Source of the DNA: Candidatus Rokuibacteriota bacterium
Lineage (GTDB): Bacteria > Methylomirabilota > Methylomirabilia > Rokubacteriales > CSP1-6
Direction: 5' to 3'
Length of the DNA stretch: 51,183 bases
Assembly: GCA_003220685.1 (NCBI GenBank)
Contig: QHTE01000046.1
Span: 1 to 51,183, forward strand
The notes under the pieces are model-generated. The model was not told where the DNA came from and searched no databases. It saw only the letters and a program-made list of their open reading frames with translations. A program made the position numbers and the translations under genes. Positions 7,828 to 15,897 of the stretch are shown in pieces (the first letter of the stretch is position 1; each line of letters opens with the position of its first letter).

Positions 7828-8727
7828 TCAGCCTGTCTGACCGCCCTCCCGCTGCTTCCGCAAGAACTCCTCCAGTTCTTGCATGAGCTTGTCCGAGTCG
7901 AGCTCACCGTCGGGGAGCGTCTGGCGCTCCTCGCTGGCCGTCGCGTCGTACTGCTGCTCGAGCTGCTGCACGTGCTCGCGCGTGGCGCGATTGCGCGCCA
8001 CCTCGCGATCACACTGGGATCGGAATTCTTTTATGGCCTCGGTGAAACGCGACATGTCCAGGCTCAGGTGGAGCAGGCGCGCCATGCAGGTTAGCAGCGC
8101 GTGGATGGCCGCGGGATTCTCGGTGTTTTGCAAGTAATGAGGCGCTTGGCCCATCAAGCCGAGATGCGAGATTCCGCGCCGCTCCGCGGCGTCCAGGAGC
8201 ACCGTGGTGATGCCGGTCGGGCCTTCGTAGGTTGGGCGACGGTAGATGCCCCAGGCTTCGACCACCGATCGCCAGGTGGGGTCGGTGGAGCGCGCGGTGA
8301 CGCGTACCGGACGCGTGTGCGGCGCGCCGGCCAGGAGCGCGCCGATCGAGACGATCCGCCTCACGCCGCAGCGCTCGGCCACGTCGAGGAACGCCTTCGT
8401 GTAGGCGCGCCACCTCAGATGCGGCTCCCCGCCGCAAAAGAGCAGCAGGCCGTCTCGGCCGTCCGCTGGAGGGCAAGCGAAGAACTCGCTCCGTGGCCAG
8501 GTGAGCTCGCGGCTCTCGTCGGACTTCATCCGCACCTCGGGACGCTCCTGGGTGAACATGAAAAAGTGCTCGGGGTCGATCCCGGCCAGCCGCGTGGCGG
8601 AGAGGTCGCGGACCAGGTGGCGCAAGGCGCCCGTCGCCGCCTGGCCGGCATCGATCCAGCCCCCGAACGCCATCACCAGCGTCGTCAAGTTCGCGGGCGG
8701 CTCGCGGTCGAACTCTACGTGGTCCAT
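7828..8727 (-). CDS. PAC2 (proteasome assembly chaperone-like) family protein
   Basis: 299 residues starting MDHVEFDREPPANLTTLVMAFGGW, with AAAGGAC upstream of the ATG. Family features: LVMAFGGWIDAGQAATGALRHL at the start, LLLFCGGEPHLRWRAYTKAFLD, VRRIVSIGALLAGAPHTRPV and GPTGITTVLLDAAERRGI, then a charged, probably coiled-coil tail (residues about 225-299) rich in Glu, Gln and Arg. Bacterial PAC2 proteins resemble archaeal/eukaryotic proteasome assembly chaperones but their job is unclear. It lies 31 bases downstream of the SDR gene, in the same direction. Confidence 0.85.
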   Translation of the reverse strand: MDHVEFDREPPANLTTLVMAFGGWIDAGQAATGALRHLVRDLSATRLAGIDPEHFFMFTQERPEVRMKSDESRELTWPRSEFFACPPADGRDGLLLFCGGEPHLRWRAYTKAFLDVAERCGVRRIVSIGALLAGAPHTRPVRVTARSTDPTWRSVVEAWGIYRRPTYEGPTGITTVLLDAAERRGISHLGLMGQAPHYLQNTENPAAIHALLTCMARLLHLSLDMSRFTEAIKEFRSQCDREVARNRATREHVQQLEQQYDATASEERQTLPDGELDSDKLMQELEEFLRKQREGGQTG

Positions 8728-8758
8728 CGTCGTCCTTTCGGCAGTGGAGAGCGCGCTC

Positions 8759-9601
8759 TCAAAAGCTCGGCTTCGTCGAATAAGGTGTCAGCTGCAGCTC
8801 GTGCGTCCAGCAGGATTTGTCCTGGGTGTGCAAGTAATAAAACGCTTCGGCGATCTTCACGGGATTCATCACGGTCTCGGGATTCTGGCGGGCCCGCGGC
8901 AGCGCGCGGGTGCCCGGCGAGTCGATGAGACCGTCGATCACGACGTTGGCCACGTGCACGCCGTGCTCGGAATATTCCTCCGTGAGCACCTGCGCCAGGG
9001 TGCGCATCATCACTCGCGGATAGTACAGCGACTGTCCGGTCAGGCGCTTTCTGCCCCGCAACGAGAACTGATTGTTCGAGATGAGGAACGAGCCAGCGCC
9101 CCGCTTTCGCATCGCCGGCAGCACTTCCTGCGCGACCAGGAACGGCCCCCGGCTGGCGATGTGCTGGGCGGTCTCGAAGATCTCGACGGGGACGTGCTCC
9201 AGCAGCTCCTTGTCGGGCGGCAAGTCGCGCCCCTCGAGATAGCCGGCGTTGTAGACGAGGACGTCCGGGTCGCCGACCTGCCGGCGAATCGTGGCGAACG
9301 CCCGCGAGATCGACTCGCGCGACACCAGATCCAGCTCGACGATCATGGATTGACCGCCTTGCTCGACGATGGCCTTCTCCAGCGCCGCGGCATTGGCGGC
9401 ATTGCGGGTCGTCAGGACGACGAAGAACCCTTCTTTGGCGAATTTCTGGGCGACGGCTCCGCCGACGCCCCAGCGCATGCCGACGGGGATATCGCTGTCG
9501 TCGAGCGCCTTGCCGTGCGCGAGCCTGGTGTTGCGCCCATCGGACTGCCATTTGGAGGTTGCCCCGACCACTACGGCGACCTGCTTGCGGGCCGAGCTCA
9601 T
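8759..9601 (-). CDS. Short-chain dehydrogenase/reductase with atypical glycine motif and active site
   Basis: 280 residues starting MSSARKQVAVVVGATS. The Rossmann glycine motif is split: VVVGATS at residues 11-17 and GVGGAVAQKFAKEGF from residue 45, with about 28 extra residues between them. Other SDR landmarks are present: LTTRNAANAAALE, VELDLVSRES, DVLVYNAGYL (NAG motif) and SFLISNNQFS. The catalytic YxxxK is not found; Y193-Y194 are followed by PRVMM instead. It could be a reductase with a shifted active site, or a binding protein. It is the first gene of a minus-strand run SDR, PAC2, dppB, dppC. Confidence 0.8.
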   Translation of the reverse strand: MSSARKQVAVVVGATSKWQSDGRNTRLAHGKALDDSDIPVGMRWGVGGAVAQKFAKEGFFVVLTTRNAANAAALEKAIVEQGGQSMIVELDLVSRESISRAFATIRRQVGDPDVLVYNAGYLEGRDLPPDKELLEHVPVEIFETAQHIASRGPFLVAQEVLPAMRKRGAGSFLISNNQFSLRGRKRLTGQSLYYPRVMMRTLAQVLTEEYSEHGVHVANVVIDGLIDSPGTRALPRARQNPETVMNPVKIAEAFYYLHTQDKSCWTHELQLTPYSTKPSF

Positions 9602-9738
9602 GATTGGCGCGTCGCGGCATTCGTGAACACGATACGCAGCATAGGGAAAAGAGGCGCCCTTCACAACCGCGGTCGTCGGGGGGCCCGGGCTCGCCGGAGT
9701 GGACTTCCTCGGGGGGAAAGGAGAGAATTTGTTGGCCG

Positions 9739-10038
9739 ATGAAACTCGCTATGGGTATCGCGATGCTCCTGATGTCCGCCGCCGGCGTCGCGTCGGCGCG
9801 CGCCCAGGAGCCGACGCGGCCCAACCTCCTGCTCGAGATGAGTCGGCCGCAGCAATCGCTCCCCGTCGAGTCGAGCATGCGGGACGACATTCAGAACCGC
9901 CCGGCCCCACCGCGCGCCGACCCGCTCCGAGAACCCTTCCGGGTCTATGTCGGTGTCGGCGATCCGCGGTGCTTCCCCGGCGAGGAAGGGTTCGTCCCGG
10001 AGCGGATGGGCAGCGGAAGCCGCAGACGGTCGCGCTAG
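9739..10038 (+). CDS. Small secreted protein of unknown function
   Basis: 99 residues. The N-terminus MKLAMGIAMLLMSAAGVASARA is a textbook signal peptide with a likely cleavage after ARA. The mature part is Pro/Arg-rich (RPAPPRADPLREPFRVYVG) with one Cys. A purine-rich GGGGGGAAAGGAGAG lies about 11-26 bases upstream of the ATG. I do not recognise it. Its stop lies within the region where the following dehalogenase frame begins, so the two are either coupled or overlapping. Confidence 0.5.
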   Translation: MKLAMGIAMLLMSAAGVASARAQEPTRPNLLLEMSRPQQSLPVESSMRDDIQNRPAPPRADPLREPFRVYVGVGDPRCFPGEEGFVPERMGSGSRRRSR

Positions 10039-10745
10039 CCTCGGTTCGAGCCCTCGCCTTCGATACGTACGGCACGGTCGTCGACTGGCGCACGAGCGTT
10101 CTCGCCGAGCTCGAGGGGCTCGCCGATCGACAGACGCTGACCTTCGACTGCGTCCGGTTTCTCGACGACTGGAAGGCCGCCTACCGCCCCGCCATGGACA
10201 GGGTCAACCGCGGCGAGATCCCGTGGACGACGGTCGACGCGATCTACCGGACACGGCTCGAGGAGCTCCTGGTCGCCTACGGGATCCCCGGTCTGACGCG
10301 CGAAGAGATCGACGCGCTCTCGCGCGTGTGGTGGCGGTTGCGGCCGTGGCCCGACGCGGTCGCGGGCATCCGGCGCCTGAAGCGCCGGTACATCGTCACG
10401 CCGCTCTCCAACGCGAGCTTCATCGGGATGGTCGAGCTCGCCCGATTCGCCGGGCTTCCGTGGGACTGCATCATCACGGCGGAAAACGCCCTTTGCTACA
10501 AACCTCGGCCCGAAGTGTATCGAACGGCCGTCTCGCTGCTCGGTCTCGTGCCCGCGGAAGTCATGATGGTTGCGGCGCACAACTACGATCTCGCGGCGGC
10601 GCGTGCCCAGGGCATGACGACGGCCTTCGTCCCGCGGCCGCTGGAGTACGGCCCCGGACAAACGACCAACCTCGAAGCGGAGTCGGACTGGGACGTCATC
10701 GCCGAGGATCTCGAGGATCTTGCTACGCGCCTTCGATGCCAGTGA
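10029..10745 (+). CDS. Haloacid dehalogenase type II-like hydrolase, no canonical start codon
   Basis: Recognisable protein runs from VRALAFDTYGTVVDW (HAD motif I with the nucleophilic Asp) through PLSNASF (motif II Ser), CYKPRPEVYRTA (motif III Lys) to MMVAAHNYDLAAARAQG (acidic motif IV) and FVPRPLEYG. It is a close relative of the intact gene at 46039-46752. No ATG, GTG or TTG occurs in frame between position 9730 and the conserved Asp; the listed start is only the approximate beginning of homology. Where L-2-haloacid dehalogenases and the second copy have Trp-Arg (halide-contacting Arg by family knowledge), this one has WKAAYRPAM. The end overlaps the MFS start by 10 bases. It could act on 2-haloacids or another small phosphate or halide substrate. 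Confidence 0.75.
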   Translation, partial: VALASVRALAFDTYGTVVDWRTSVLAELEGLADRQTLTFDCVRFLDDWKAAYRPAMDRVNRGEIPWTTVDAIYRTRLEELLVAYGIPGLTREEIDALSRVWWRLRPWPDAVAGIRRLKRRYIVTPLSNASFIGMVELARFAGLPWDCIITAENALCYKPRPEVYRTAVSLLGLVPAEVMMVAAHNYDLAAARAQGMTTAFVPRPLEYGPGQTTNLEAESDWDVIAEDLEDLATRLRCQ

Positions 10746-11947
10746 GCTCTCGCCTCCGGAACGTCCTTGTCCTCACCGTGACCCAGGCGACGTCCTCGAC
10801 CTCGTTGACGCTCGTCTCCGCTGTCGGCAGCCTCGCCGGCTACGCGCTGGCGAGCAACAAGGCGCTCGCCACCTTGCCCTCGACGATGGCCGTGATCGGC
10901 ACCGCGCTGAGCACCATCCCTGCCTCCTTGCTCATGAAGCGCGTGGGCCGGCGAGTCGGCTTCGTGGTGGGCGCCCTCTGCGCGACGGCCGGCGGCGGGA
11001 TCAGCGTGGCCGCCCTGGCTCACGGTCAGTTCTGGCTTCTCACCGCGGCGGCGCTGCTTCTCGGCGTCTCCGTGGCCTTCGCCCAGCAGTACCGTTTCGC
11101 GGCGGCCGAGACGTCGCTTCCGGAGTTCCGGAGCCGCGCCATCTCCTTCGTGCTGGCCGGGGGCCTGGCCGCCGCGTTCATCGGCCCGATGCTCGCCCGC
11201 GGGACGGTGGAGCTCTTCGAGACCACCTACCTGGGCTCGTACCTCTGCGTGCCCGTGCTCGGCCTGCTCACCGCCGTGCTGCTCGCCGGCCTCCGCATGC
11301 CGCCTCCGGCTGAGGAGGCCGTCCGCGTCGGCGGCCCCGTCCGTCCGATCACGGAGATCGTGCGCCAGCCGATCTTCATCGTGGCCGTCCTCGCGCAGAT
11401 GATGGGCCAGGGGGTGATGAATCTATTGATGACCGGCACGCCGCTCGCCATGATGGCCCACCACCACACGTTCGGGGACACGGCGTTCGTGATCCAGTGG
11501 CACGTGGTGGGCATGTTCCTGCCCGGCTTCTTCACCGGCGCGCTCGTCCAGCGCTGGGGCGAGCGCACCGTCATCCTGCTCGGCATCGCCCTCAACGTCC
11601 TCGCCGTGGCGGCGGCCGCCCTCGACGTGGGCGTTCACAACTTCTGGCTGGCGATGACCCTCAACGGGGTCGGCTGGAACTTCATGTTCGTGGCCGGCTC
11701 GACCCTGGTGACGAAGGCCTACCTTCCGGCCGAGCGCTCGCGCACGCAGGCCGCCAACGACTTCCTGGTCTTCGGGACGGCGGCCGTGACCTCGCTGTCG
11801 TCCGGACAGCTCCTGCACCACAGGGGATGGCAGGTCGTGCTGGCGACGGCCGCGGTCATGCTGCTCCTGGCGCTCGCGGGATCGCTCTGGCGTACCACGC
11901 GCGCCGGGAGCCCGACCGGGCGCTCGGGTCTCGCCGCGGCGGAGTGA
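10736..11947 (+). CDS. MFS transporter
   Basis: 403 residues, about 12 hydrophobic segments, starting MPVSSRLRNVLVLTVTQATS. The loop after helix 2 (LMKRVGRRVGFVVGA) matches the MFS G-x-x-x-D/R-R-x-G signature. A second related loop follows the domain break (ALVQRWGERTVILLG). The start lies inside the end of the dehalogenase gene, which implies translational coupling and a shared pathway. By analogy with known haloacid dehalogenase-permease pairs, import of a halogenated acid is a reasonable guess, but efflux is equally compatible with the sequence. It converges with the halogenase-like gene, ending 6 bases from it. Confidence 0.88.
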   Translation: MPVSSRLRNVLVLTVTQATSSTSLTLVSAVGSLAGYALASNKALATLPSTMAVIGTALSTIPASLLMKRVGRRVGFVVGALCATAGGGISVAALAHGQFWLLTAAALLLGVSVAFAQQYRFAAAETSLPEFRSRAISFVLAGGLAAAFIGPMLARGTVELFETTYLGSYLCVPVLGLLTAVLLAGLRMPPPAEEAVRVGGPVRPITEIVRQPIFIVAVLAQMMGQGVMNLLMTGTPLAMMAHHHTFGDTAFVIQWHVVGMFLPGFFTGALVQRWGERTVILLGIALNVLAVAAAALDVGVHNFWLAMTLNGVGWNFMFVAGSTLVTKAYLPAERSRTQAANDFLVFGTAAVTSLSSGQLLHHRGWQVVLATAAVMLLLALAGSLWRTTRAGSPTGRSGLAAAE

Positions 11948-11953
11948 CGCGCG

Positions 11954-13231
11954 CTAGCGAGCGCCGCGAAGCCCTCTGAGCTTCAGCAGCACGCGCTCCA
12001 CCGCCACGACCGCGAAGAACACTTCCACCAGCATCCGCGTCACGAACGACGGCCGCCAGTTGCCCGCCAGCACCGACACGACGGCGTCGAAGATGCTGCG
12101 AAACGGCGGCCGCGAGTACCAGAGCTTGCGAAAGGCCGGCTCGTAGAACCCGACTGCGAAGCGCCGGAAGTGGTGGTAGCGGCCGCGCACGGCACGCTCG
12201 TAGCGGGCGAAGATGCGCGCCGACACGTCGCCGGTGCCAAGGCCGTTGTCGATGGCCTCGGCGACTTCGAGCCCGGCCTGCATGGCCAGCATCACCCCAG
12301 TGGAGAACACCGGATCGAGGAACGCCGCGGCGTCACCGACCGCGACCCATCGGTCGCCGGCCATTCGCGTGGCCAGATACGAATAGTCGGCGTCGAACCG
12401 CGCGGGTGAGACACGTCGCGCCCTTTCGAGTAGCGGCAGCGCCACGGGGGTGTTAGCGAGATAGTGCGCCAGACTCTCCTCCGCCGTCGCCTTCGACTCG
12501 CGGCGATGGACGATCTGCGGGATGACGGCTCCGACACTGATGACGGTGTCCGAGAGCGGAATGAACCAGAGCCAGCCCATGTCCGGGCGGGTGAACATCC
12601 GGATGTCTCCCGCCCGCCGCCCTGATGCTCGGGGAATGCCCTCGTACTGCGCATGCACCGCGATGTTCAGCAGGAGCGGGTCAGGCTCGTGGCGCCCGAA
12701 GCGCTTGACCAGTACGCCGGCTCGCCCGGACGCGTCGATCACGACCCCGACCCGCATGGTGCCGGCGCCGCCGTGCTTGTCGGTGAAGCGGAGCGTGACG
12801 CCGTCGCGGTCAAAGGCTGCGTCAGTCAGTCGATGCTCCTCGAGCACCTGGGCGCCGCACTTCTCGGAGTAGCGAAGCAGGATTTCGTCGAATTTTTCTC
12901 GCAGGACCTGAAACGTCTGCGGCGTGGGCGTCTCCCGCGCGTACTGGAAGTCGGCGTACCGCTCGTCCGGGCCGTCCGGTCCCCGGAAGCTCGCGCCCCA
13001 CTTCTCGATGAAGCCAGATGCGGCGATCGTGTCGCGCACGCCGAGAGTCCGGAGGATCTCGTTGGTCCACGGCAGCTGCGACTCGCCGATGTGAAAGCGC
13101 GGAAACCGCTCGCGCTCCAGCACGACGACCTTGCGGCCCCGCTGGGCCAGCGCCGTGGCGCACGTGGAGCCGCCAGGGCCCCCACCGATGACCGCCACGT
13201 CGTAATCCCATCGATCGCTCGCGCTGCTCAT
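11954..13231 (-). CDS. FAD-dependent halogenase/geranylgeranyl reductase-family oxidoreductase
   Basis: 425 residues. The FAD-binding motif GGGPGG occupies residues 16-21, followed by VVVLERERFPRFHIGES. The flavin-halogenase signature WxWxIP is present as W220-L-W-F-I-P225; by family knowledge this motif separates halogenases (PrnC/PltA type) from monooxygenases. The second FAD motif is WVAVGDAAAFLDPVFSTGV. The C-terminal 100 residues are basic and end in a hydrophobic stretch near RPSFVTRMLVEVFFAVVAV, possibly membrane-associated. The start codon lies 3 bases into a truncated metallopeptidase gene on the same strand. Whether it chlorinates a phenolic or pyrrole substrate or reduces an isoprenoid cannot be decided by eye. 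Confidence 0.82.
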   Translation of the reverse strand: MSSASDRWDYDVAVIGGGPGGSTCATALAQRGRKVVVLERERFPRFHIGESQLPWTNEILRTLGVRDTIAASGFIEKWGASFRGPDGPDERYADFQYARETPTPQTFQVLREKFDEILLRYSEKCGAQVLEEHRLTDAAFDRDGVTLRFTDKHGGAGTMRVGVVIDASGRAGVLVKRFGRHEPDPLLLNIAVHAQYEGIPRASGRRAGDIRMFTRPDMGWLWFIPLSDTVISVGAVIPQIVHRRESKATAEESLAHYLANTPVALPLLERARRVSPARFDADYSYLATRMAGDRWVAVGDAAAFLDPVFSTGVMLAMQAGLEVAEAIDNGLGTGDVSARIFARYERAVRGRYHHFRRFAVGFYEPAFRKLWYSRPPFRSIFDAVVSVLAGNWRPSFVTRMLVEVFFAVVAVERVLLKLRGLRGAR

Positions 13232-13458
13232 GCGTCCTCTCGAGATTCATGCATACACCAACTGAGCGCGCGACGCCTAGGGAACAAGCCGCGACGCGAT
13301 CGAGGCGTCAAGATTACGCTCGGATCGACGCCGAAGTACATGGCCAGGAGCACCAGCACCAGGGCGCCGAGACCGCCACCGACGGCGGCCCCGCGCCCGA
13401 CCGGCATGCCGCGCCGGTCTTCGATGTTGTCGCTTCGCCGGCCCATCTGCCATCGCAT
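13228..13458 (-). pseudogene. Truncated YpfJ-like neutral zinc metallopeptidase (N-terminal remnant)
   Basis: Starts MRWQMGRRSDNIEDRRG, the diagnostic opening of YpfJ/KPN_02809-type neutral zinc metallopeptidases, then a glycine-rich stretch and one transmembrane helix (LGALVLVLLAMYFGVD). Intact members continue for about 280 residues with an HEXXH catalytic motif. Here the similarity ends after about 50 codons, and the frame runs as basic filler (TPRSRRGLFPRRR) to a stop overlapping the halogenase start. A ribosome binding site (GGGAGG) and a promoter are still present, so the lost part was removed by deletion on the 3' side. It could only encode a short membrane peptide. Confidence 0.75.
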
Positions 13459-13538
13459 CGCTGGCCTCCCGCATCTCCGCCCGCGGGGAGACCTGGGCGG
13501 GTCGCGGTCGTTGCGCTCGTGCCGCGCGTCGTGCCGAA

Positions 13539-13567
13539 AGTGTACGAGTGACGTCCCGCAGCCGCAA
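13539..13567 (-). promoter_or_regulatory. Promoter in front of the YpfJ remnant
   Basis: Minus strand TTGCGG (13567-13562), 17-base spacer, TACACT (13544-13539). It would give a leader of about 75 bases to the ATG at 13458 and may now drive the halogenase-like gene. Confidence 0.45.
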
Positions 13568-13682
13568 GGCGAACCCGCGAAGGGCGGCCTGGCAACGACG
13601 AACCGTTTGTGCCACCATCGCCCCGGCCGCGGACGCGTGCCCGCGACAGGTCTCAAAGGCGAGCGCTCAAGGAGGAGCCCCG

Positions 13683-14873
13683 ATGACATCCCGTGACCGC
13701 CGTGCCGCCGTTCTCGTCCGTCTGCTCCTCGCCCTCACGATCGCGCCGATCGCGTGGCCGCATTCGGTCTTCGGCGACCTGATGATCGTCGGCAACGACG
13801 AGAAGGTCGTCTTCGACGCCGAGGGCAACCGGTCGTTCGTCGCGCCCGGGAAGGACACGATCTCGGTCGTCGACATCACGAACCGGGAAGCGCCGAAGAT
13901 CCTGGTCAGCTTCCCGTTGATGAACTCGATCTTCGGTCCGCCGGTCAATCTCGCGATCACGGCTGACGAGCGACTGGCCATCGTCGCCAACTCCGTCGAC
14001 TGGGTCCAGGACGGCGCCAGCTGGAAGCCTCAACCCGACACCAAGCTCTACGTCTTCAACTTGAAAACGAACCCGCCGAGCCAGATCGGCACCCTCGAGG
14101 TCGGCAAGCAGCCGTCCGGGCTCGCGATCAACAGGGCGGGGACGCTGGCGCTCGTGGCCAACCGCGCGGACAAGTCGATCAGCGTCCTCTCGATCAGCGG
14201 CAACGACGTCAAGCTCGTCGATACGGTGGCGATGGGCGACGAGGTCGCGTCGGTCGCGTTCACGCCCGACGGCAAGCGCGCGCTCGCGACCAAGTTCGCC
14301 GCCCACAAGATCGCGCTGCTCACGATCGAAGGGCAGAAGGTCACCTATACCAAGCACGACATGCCCGTCGGACTCTGGCCTTACAACATCGACGTCACGC
14401 CCGACGGCAAGATCGGCATCAGCGCCGACAACGGCAACGCCGGCTCGCCGGACGGCCACATCGATACCGTCAGCATCATCGACCTCGAGCAGCAGCCGCC
14501 CCGCGTGATCGATCGCGTCGTGGTGGGCGACGCGCCCGAGGGCTTCGCCATCAGCCCCAAGGGCGACGTGGCCGTGGCCGTGCTGCTCGGCGGCGCCAGC
14601 GTGGCCAAGACGATGTGGTTCAACACCAGGCGCAACGGCAGTCTGGCCGTGCTCCGGATCGAAGGCAAGAAGGTCACCAAGGTGGGCGAGGTCGAAGTGG
14701 GCGGCCTGCCCGAAGGCGTCGTCTTCAGCCCCGACGGCAAGTACCTCTACGTCGGCAACTACACCGACCGCGACGTCTCGATCCTCAAGGTCGACGGGAC
14801 GAAGATCACCGACACGGGCAAGAAGCTGAAGCTGCCGGGCCAGCCGGCGTCGATGCGCGGGCGGGCGCAGTAG
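13683..14873 (+). CDS. YVTN-type beta-propeller protein, probably exported
   Basis: 396 residues after a strong AAGGAGGAG ribosome binding site. The N-terminus (MTSRDRRAAVLVRLLLALTI then APIAWPHSVFG) looks like a signal peptide or anchor. The rest is a run of about seven blades with recurring PDGK/NRAGT turns: VANRADKSISVLSISG, FTPDGKRALATKFAAHKIAL, VTPDGKIGISADNGNAG, FSPDGKYLYVGNYTDRDVSI. This matches the 40-residue YVTN surface-layer type repeat family. Such propellers often serve as secreted binding or scaffold proteins; no catalytic residues can be assigned. The NHL-type propeller follows 62 bases downstream in the same direction. Confidence 0.85.
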   Translation: MTSRDRRAAVLVRLLLALTIAPIAWPHSVFGDLMIVGNDEKVVFDAEGNRSFVAPGKDTISVVDITNREAPKILVSFPLMNSIFGPPVNLAITADERLAIVANSVDWVQDGASWKPQPDTKLYVFNLKTNPPSQIGTLEVGKQPSGLAINRAGTLALVANRADKSISVLSISGNDVKLVDTVAMGDEVASVAFTPDGKRALATKFAAHKIALLTIEGQKVTYTKHDMPVGLWPYNIDVTPDGKIGISADNGNAGSPDGHIDTVSIIDLEQQPPRVIDRVVVGDAPEGFAISPKGDVAVAVLLGGASVAKTMWFNTRRNGSLAVLRIEGKKVTKVGEVEVGGLPEGVVFSPDGKYLYVGNYTDRDVSILKVDGTKITDTGKKLKLPGQPASMRGRAQ

Positions 14874-14935
14874 GGGCTGACCGTCTCTCGACAGCAGCGA
14901 CGGGTCAAGCCACCAACCGAAGGAAGGAGCCCAAG

Positions 14936-15883
14936 ATGGCGATGAGACTCGGCAGTGGCAATCTGGTGTTCGAACCGGTGGAGGGCTGGGAAAAGCTGCC
15001 GCCGGGGTGGTCCTTCATCGACGTGGCGGGGGTGGCGGTCGACGGCAAGGACAACGTCTACGTCTTCAACCGGGGCGAGCATCCCGTCGTCGTTTTCGAC
15101 CGCCAGGGTAGCCTGCTCAGATCGTTCGGCGAAGGCGTGTTCAGCGATCGGCCCCATGGGATCCATACGGGCCCTGACGATTCGGTTTATTGCGTGGACG
15201 ATGGGCTCCACACCATCCAGAAGTTCACCCTGGACGGCAAGCTCCTGATGACACTGGGTAGCCCCAAGCAACCCGCACCCAAGTGGCAAGGCAAACCCTT
15301 CAACCGTCCCACCCACGTGGCCGTGTCACGACTGACCGGGCACCTCTACGTGTCGGACGGCTACGGCAACAGCCGCATCCACAAATTCACCCCAGAGGGC
15401 CGGCACGTCCTGTCGTGGGGCGAGCCGGGCATCGACCCTGGCCAGTTCATCCGTCCGCACAATGTCGTCATCGACCGCGACGATCACGTCTACATCGCCG
15501 ACCGAGAGGCCCATCGCATCCAGGTCTTCGACGCCAACGGCAAGTTCATCACGATGTGGAACAACATTCATCGGCCGGACGGCATTTGTCTGGACGCGGA
15601 AGGCAATTTTTTCATCGGTGAGCTGAACGGCATGGGAGGAGTGGATGACGCTCCCGGGTTGGGCCACCGCGTGAGCATCTATAACCTCGAGGGCCGGCTG
15701 CAGACGCGCTTCGGCGACCCGGAAGAAGGCGAGGGGCCGGATCAGTTCATCGCCCCTCATGGGGTCGCCGTGGACTCCCATGGCGATCTCTACGTGGGCG
15801 ACGTGGCGTTCACCATCCGGGGACGCCACATGAATCCGCCCCGACACCTTCGCTGCTTCAGGAAGTTCCGCCGGGTCAGGTAA
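14936..15883 (+). CDS. NHL-repeat (six-bladed) beta-propeller protein
   Basis: 315 residues preceded by AAGGAAGGAG. Repeats with the NHL pattern are clear: GVAVDGKDNVYVFNRGEHPV, GPDDSVYCVDDGLHTIQKF, VAVSRLTGHLYVSDGYGNSR, NVVIDRDDHVYIADREAHRI and GVAVDSHGDLYVGDVAFTIR. This is the layout of the peptidyl-alpha-hydroxyglycine alpha-amidating lyase/SMP-30-like six-bladed family. No signal peptide is visible, so a cytoplasmic location is likely. Being next to the YVTN propeller suggests a shared role, but neither has a defined substrate. In this family some members are lyases or lactonases and others only bind ligand. Confidence 0.85.
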   Translation: MAMRLGSGNLVFEPVEGWEKLPPGWSFIDVAGVAVDGKDNVYVFNRGEHPVVVFDRQGSLLRSFGEGVFSDRPHGIHTGPDDSVYCVDDGLHTIQKFTLDGKLLMTLGSPKQPAPKWQGKPFNRPTHVAVSRLTGHLYVSDGYGNSRIHKFTPEGRHVLSWGEPGIDPGQFIRPHNVVIDRDDHVYIADREAHRIQVFDANGKFITMWNNIHRPDGICLDAEGNFFIGELNGMGGVDDAPGLGHRVSIYNLEGRLQTRFGDPEEGEGPDQFIAPHGVAVDSHGDLYVGDVAFTIRGRHMNPPRHLRCFRKFRRVR

Positions 15884-15897
15884 GCCCGGGGCCCTGA

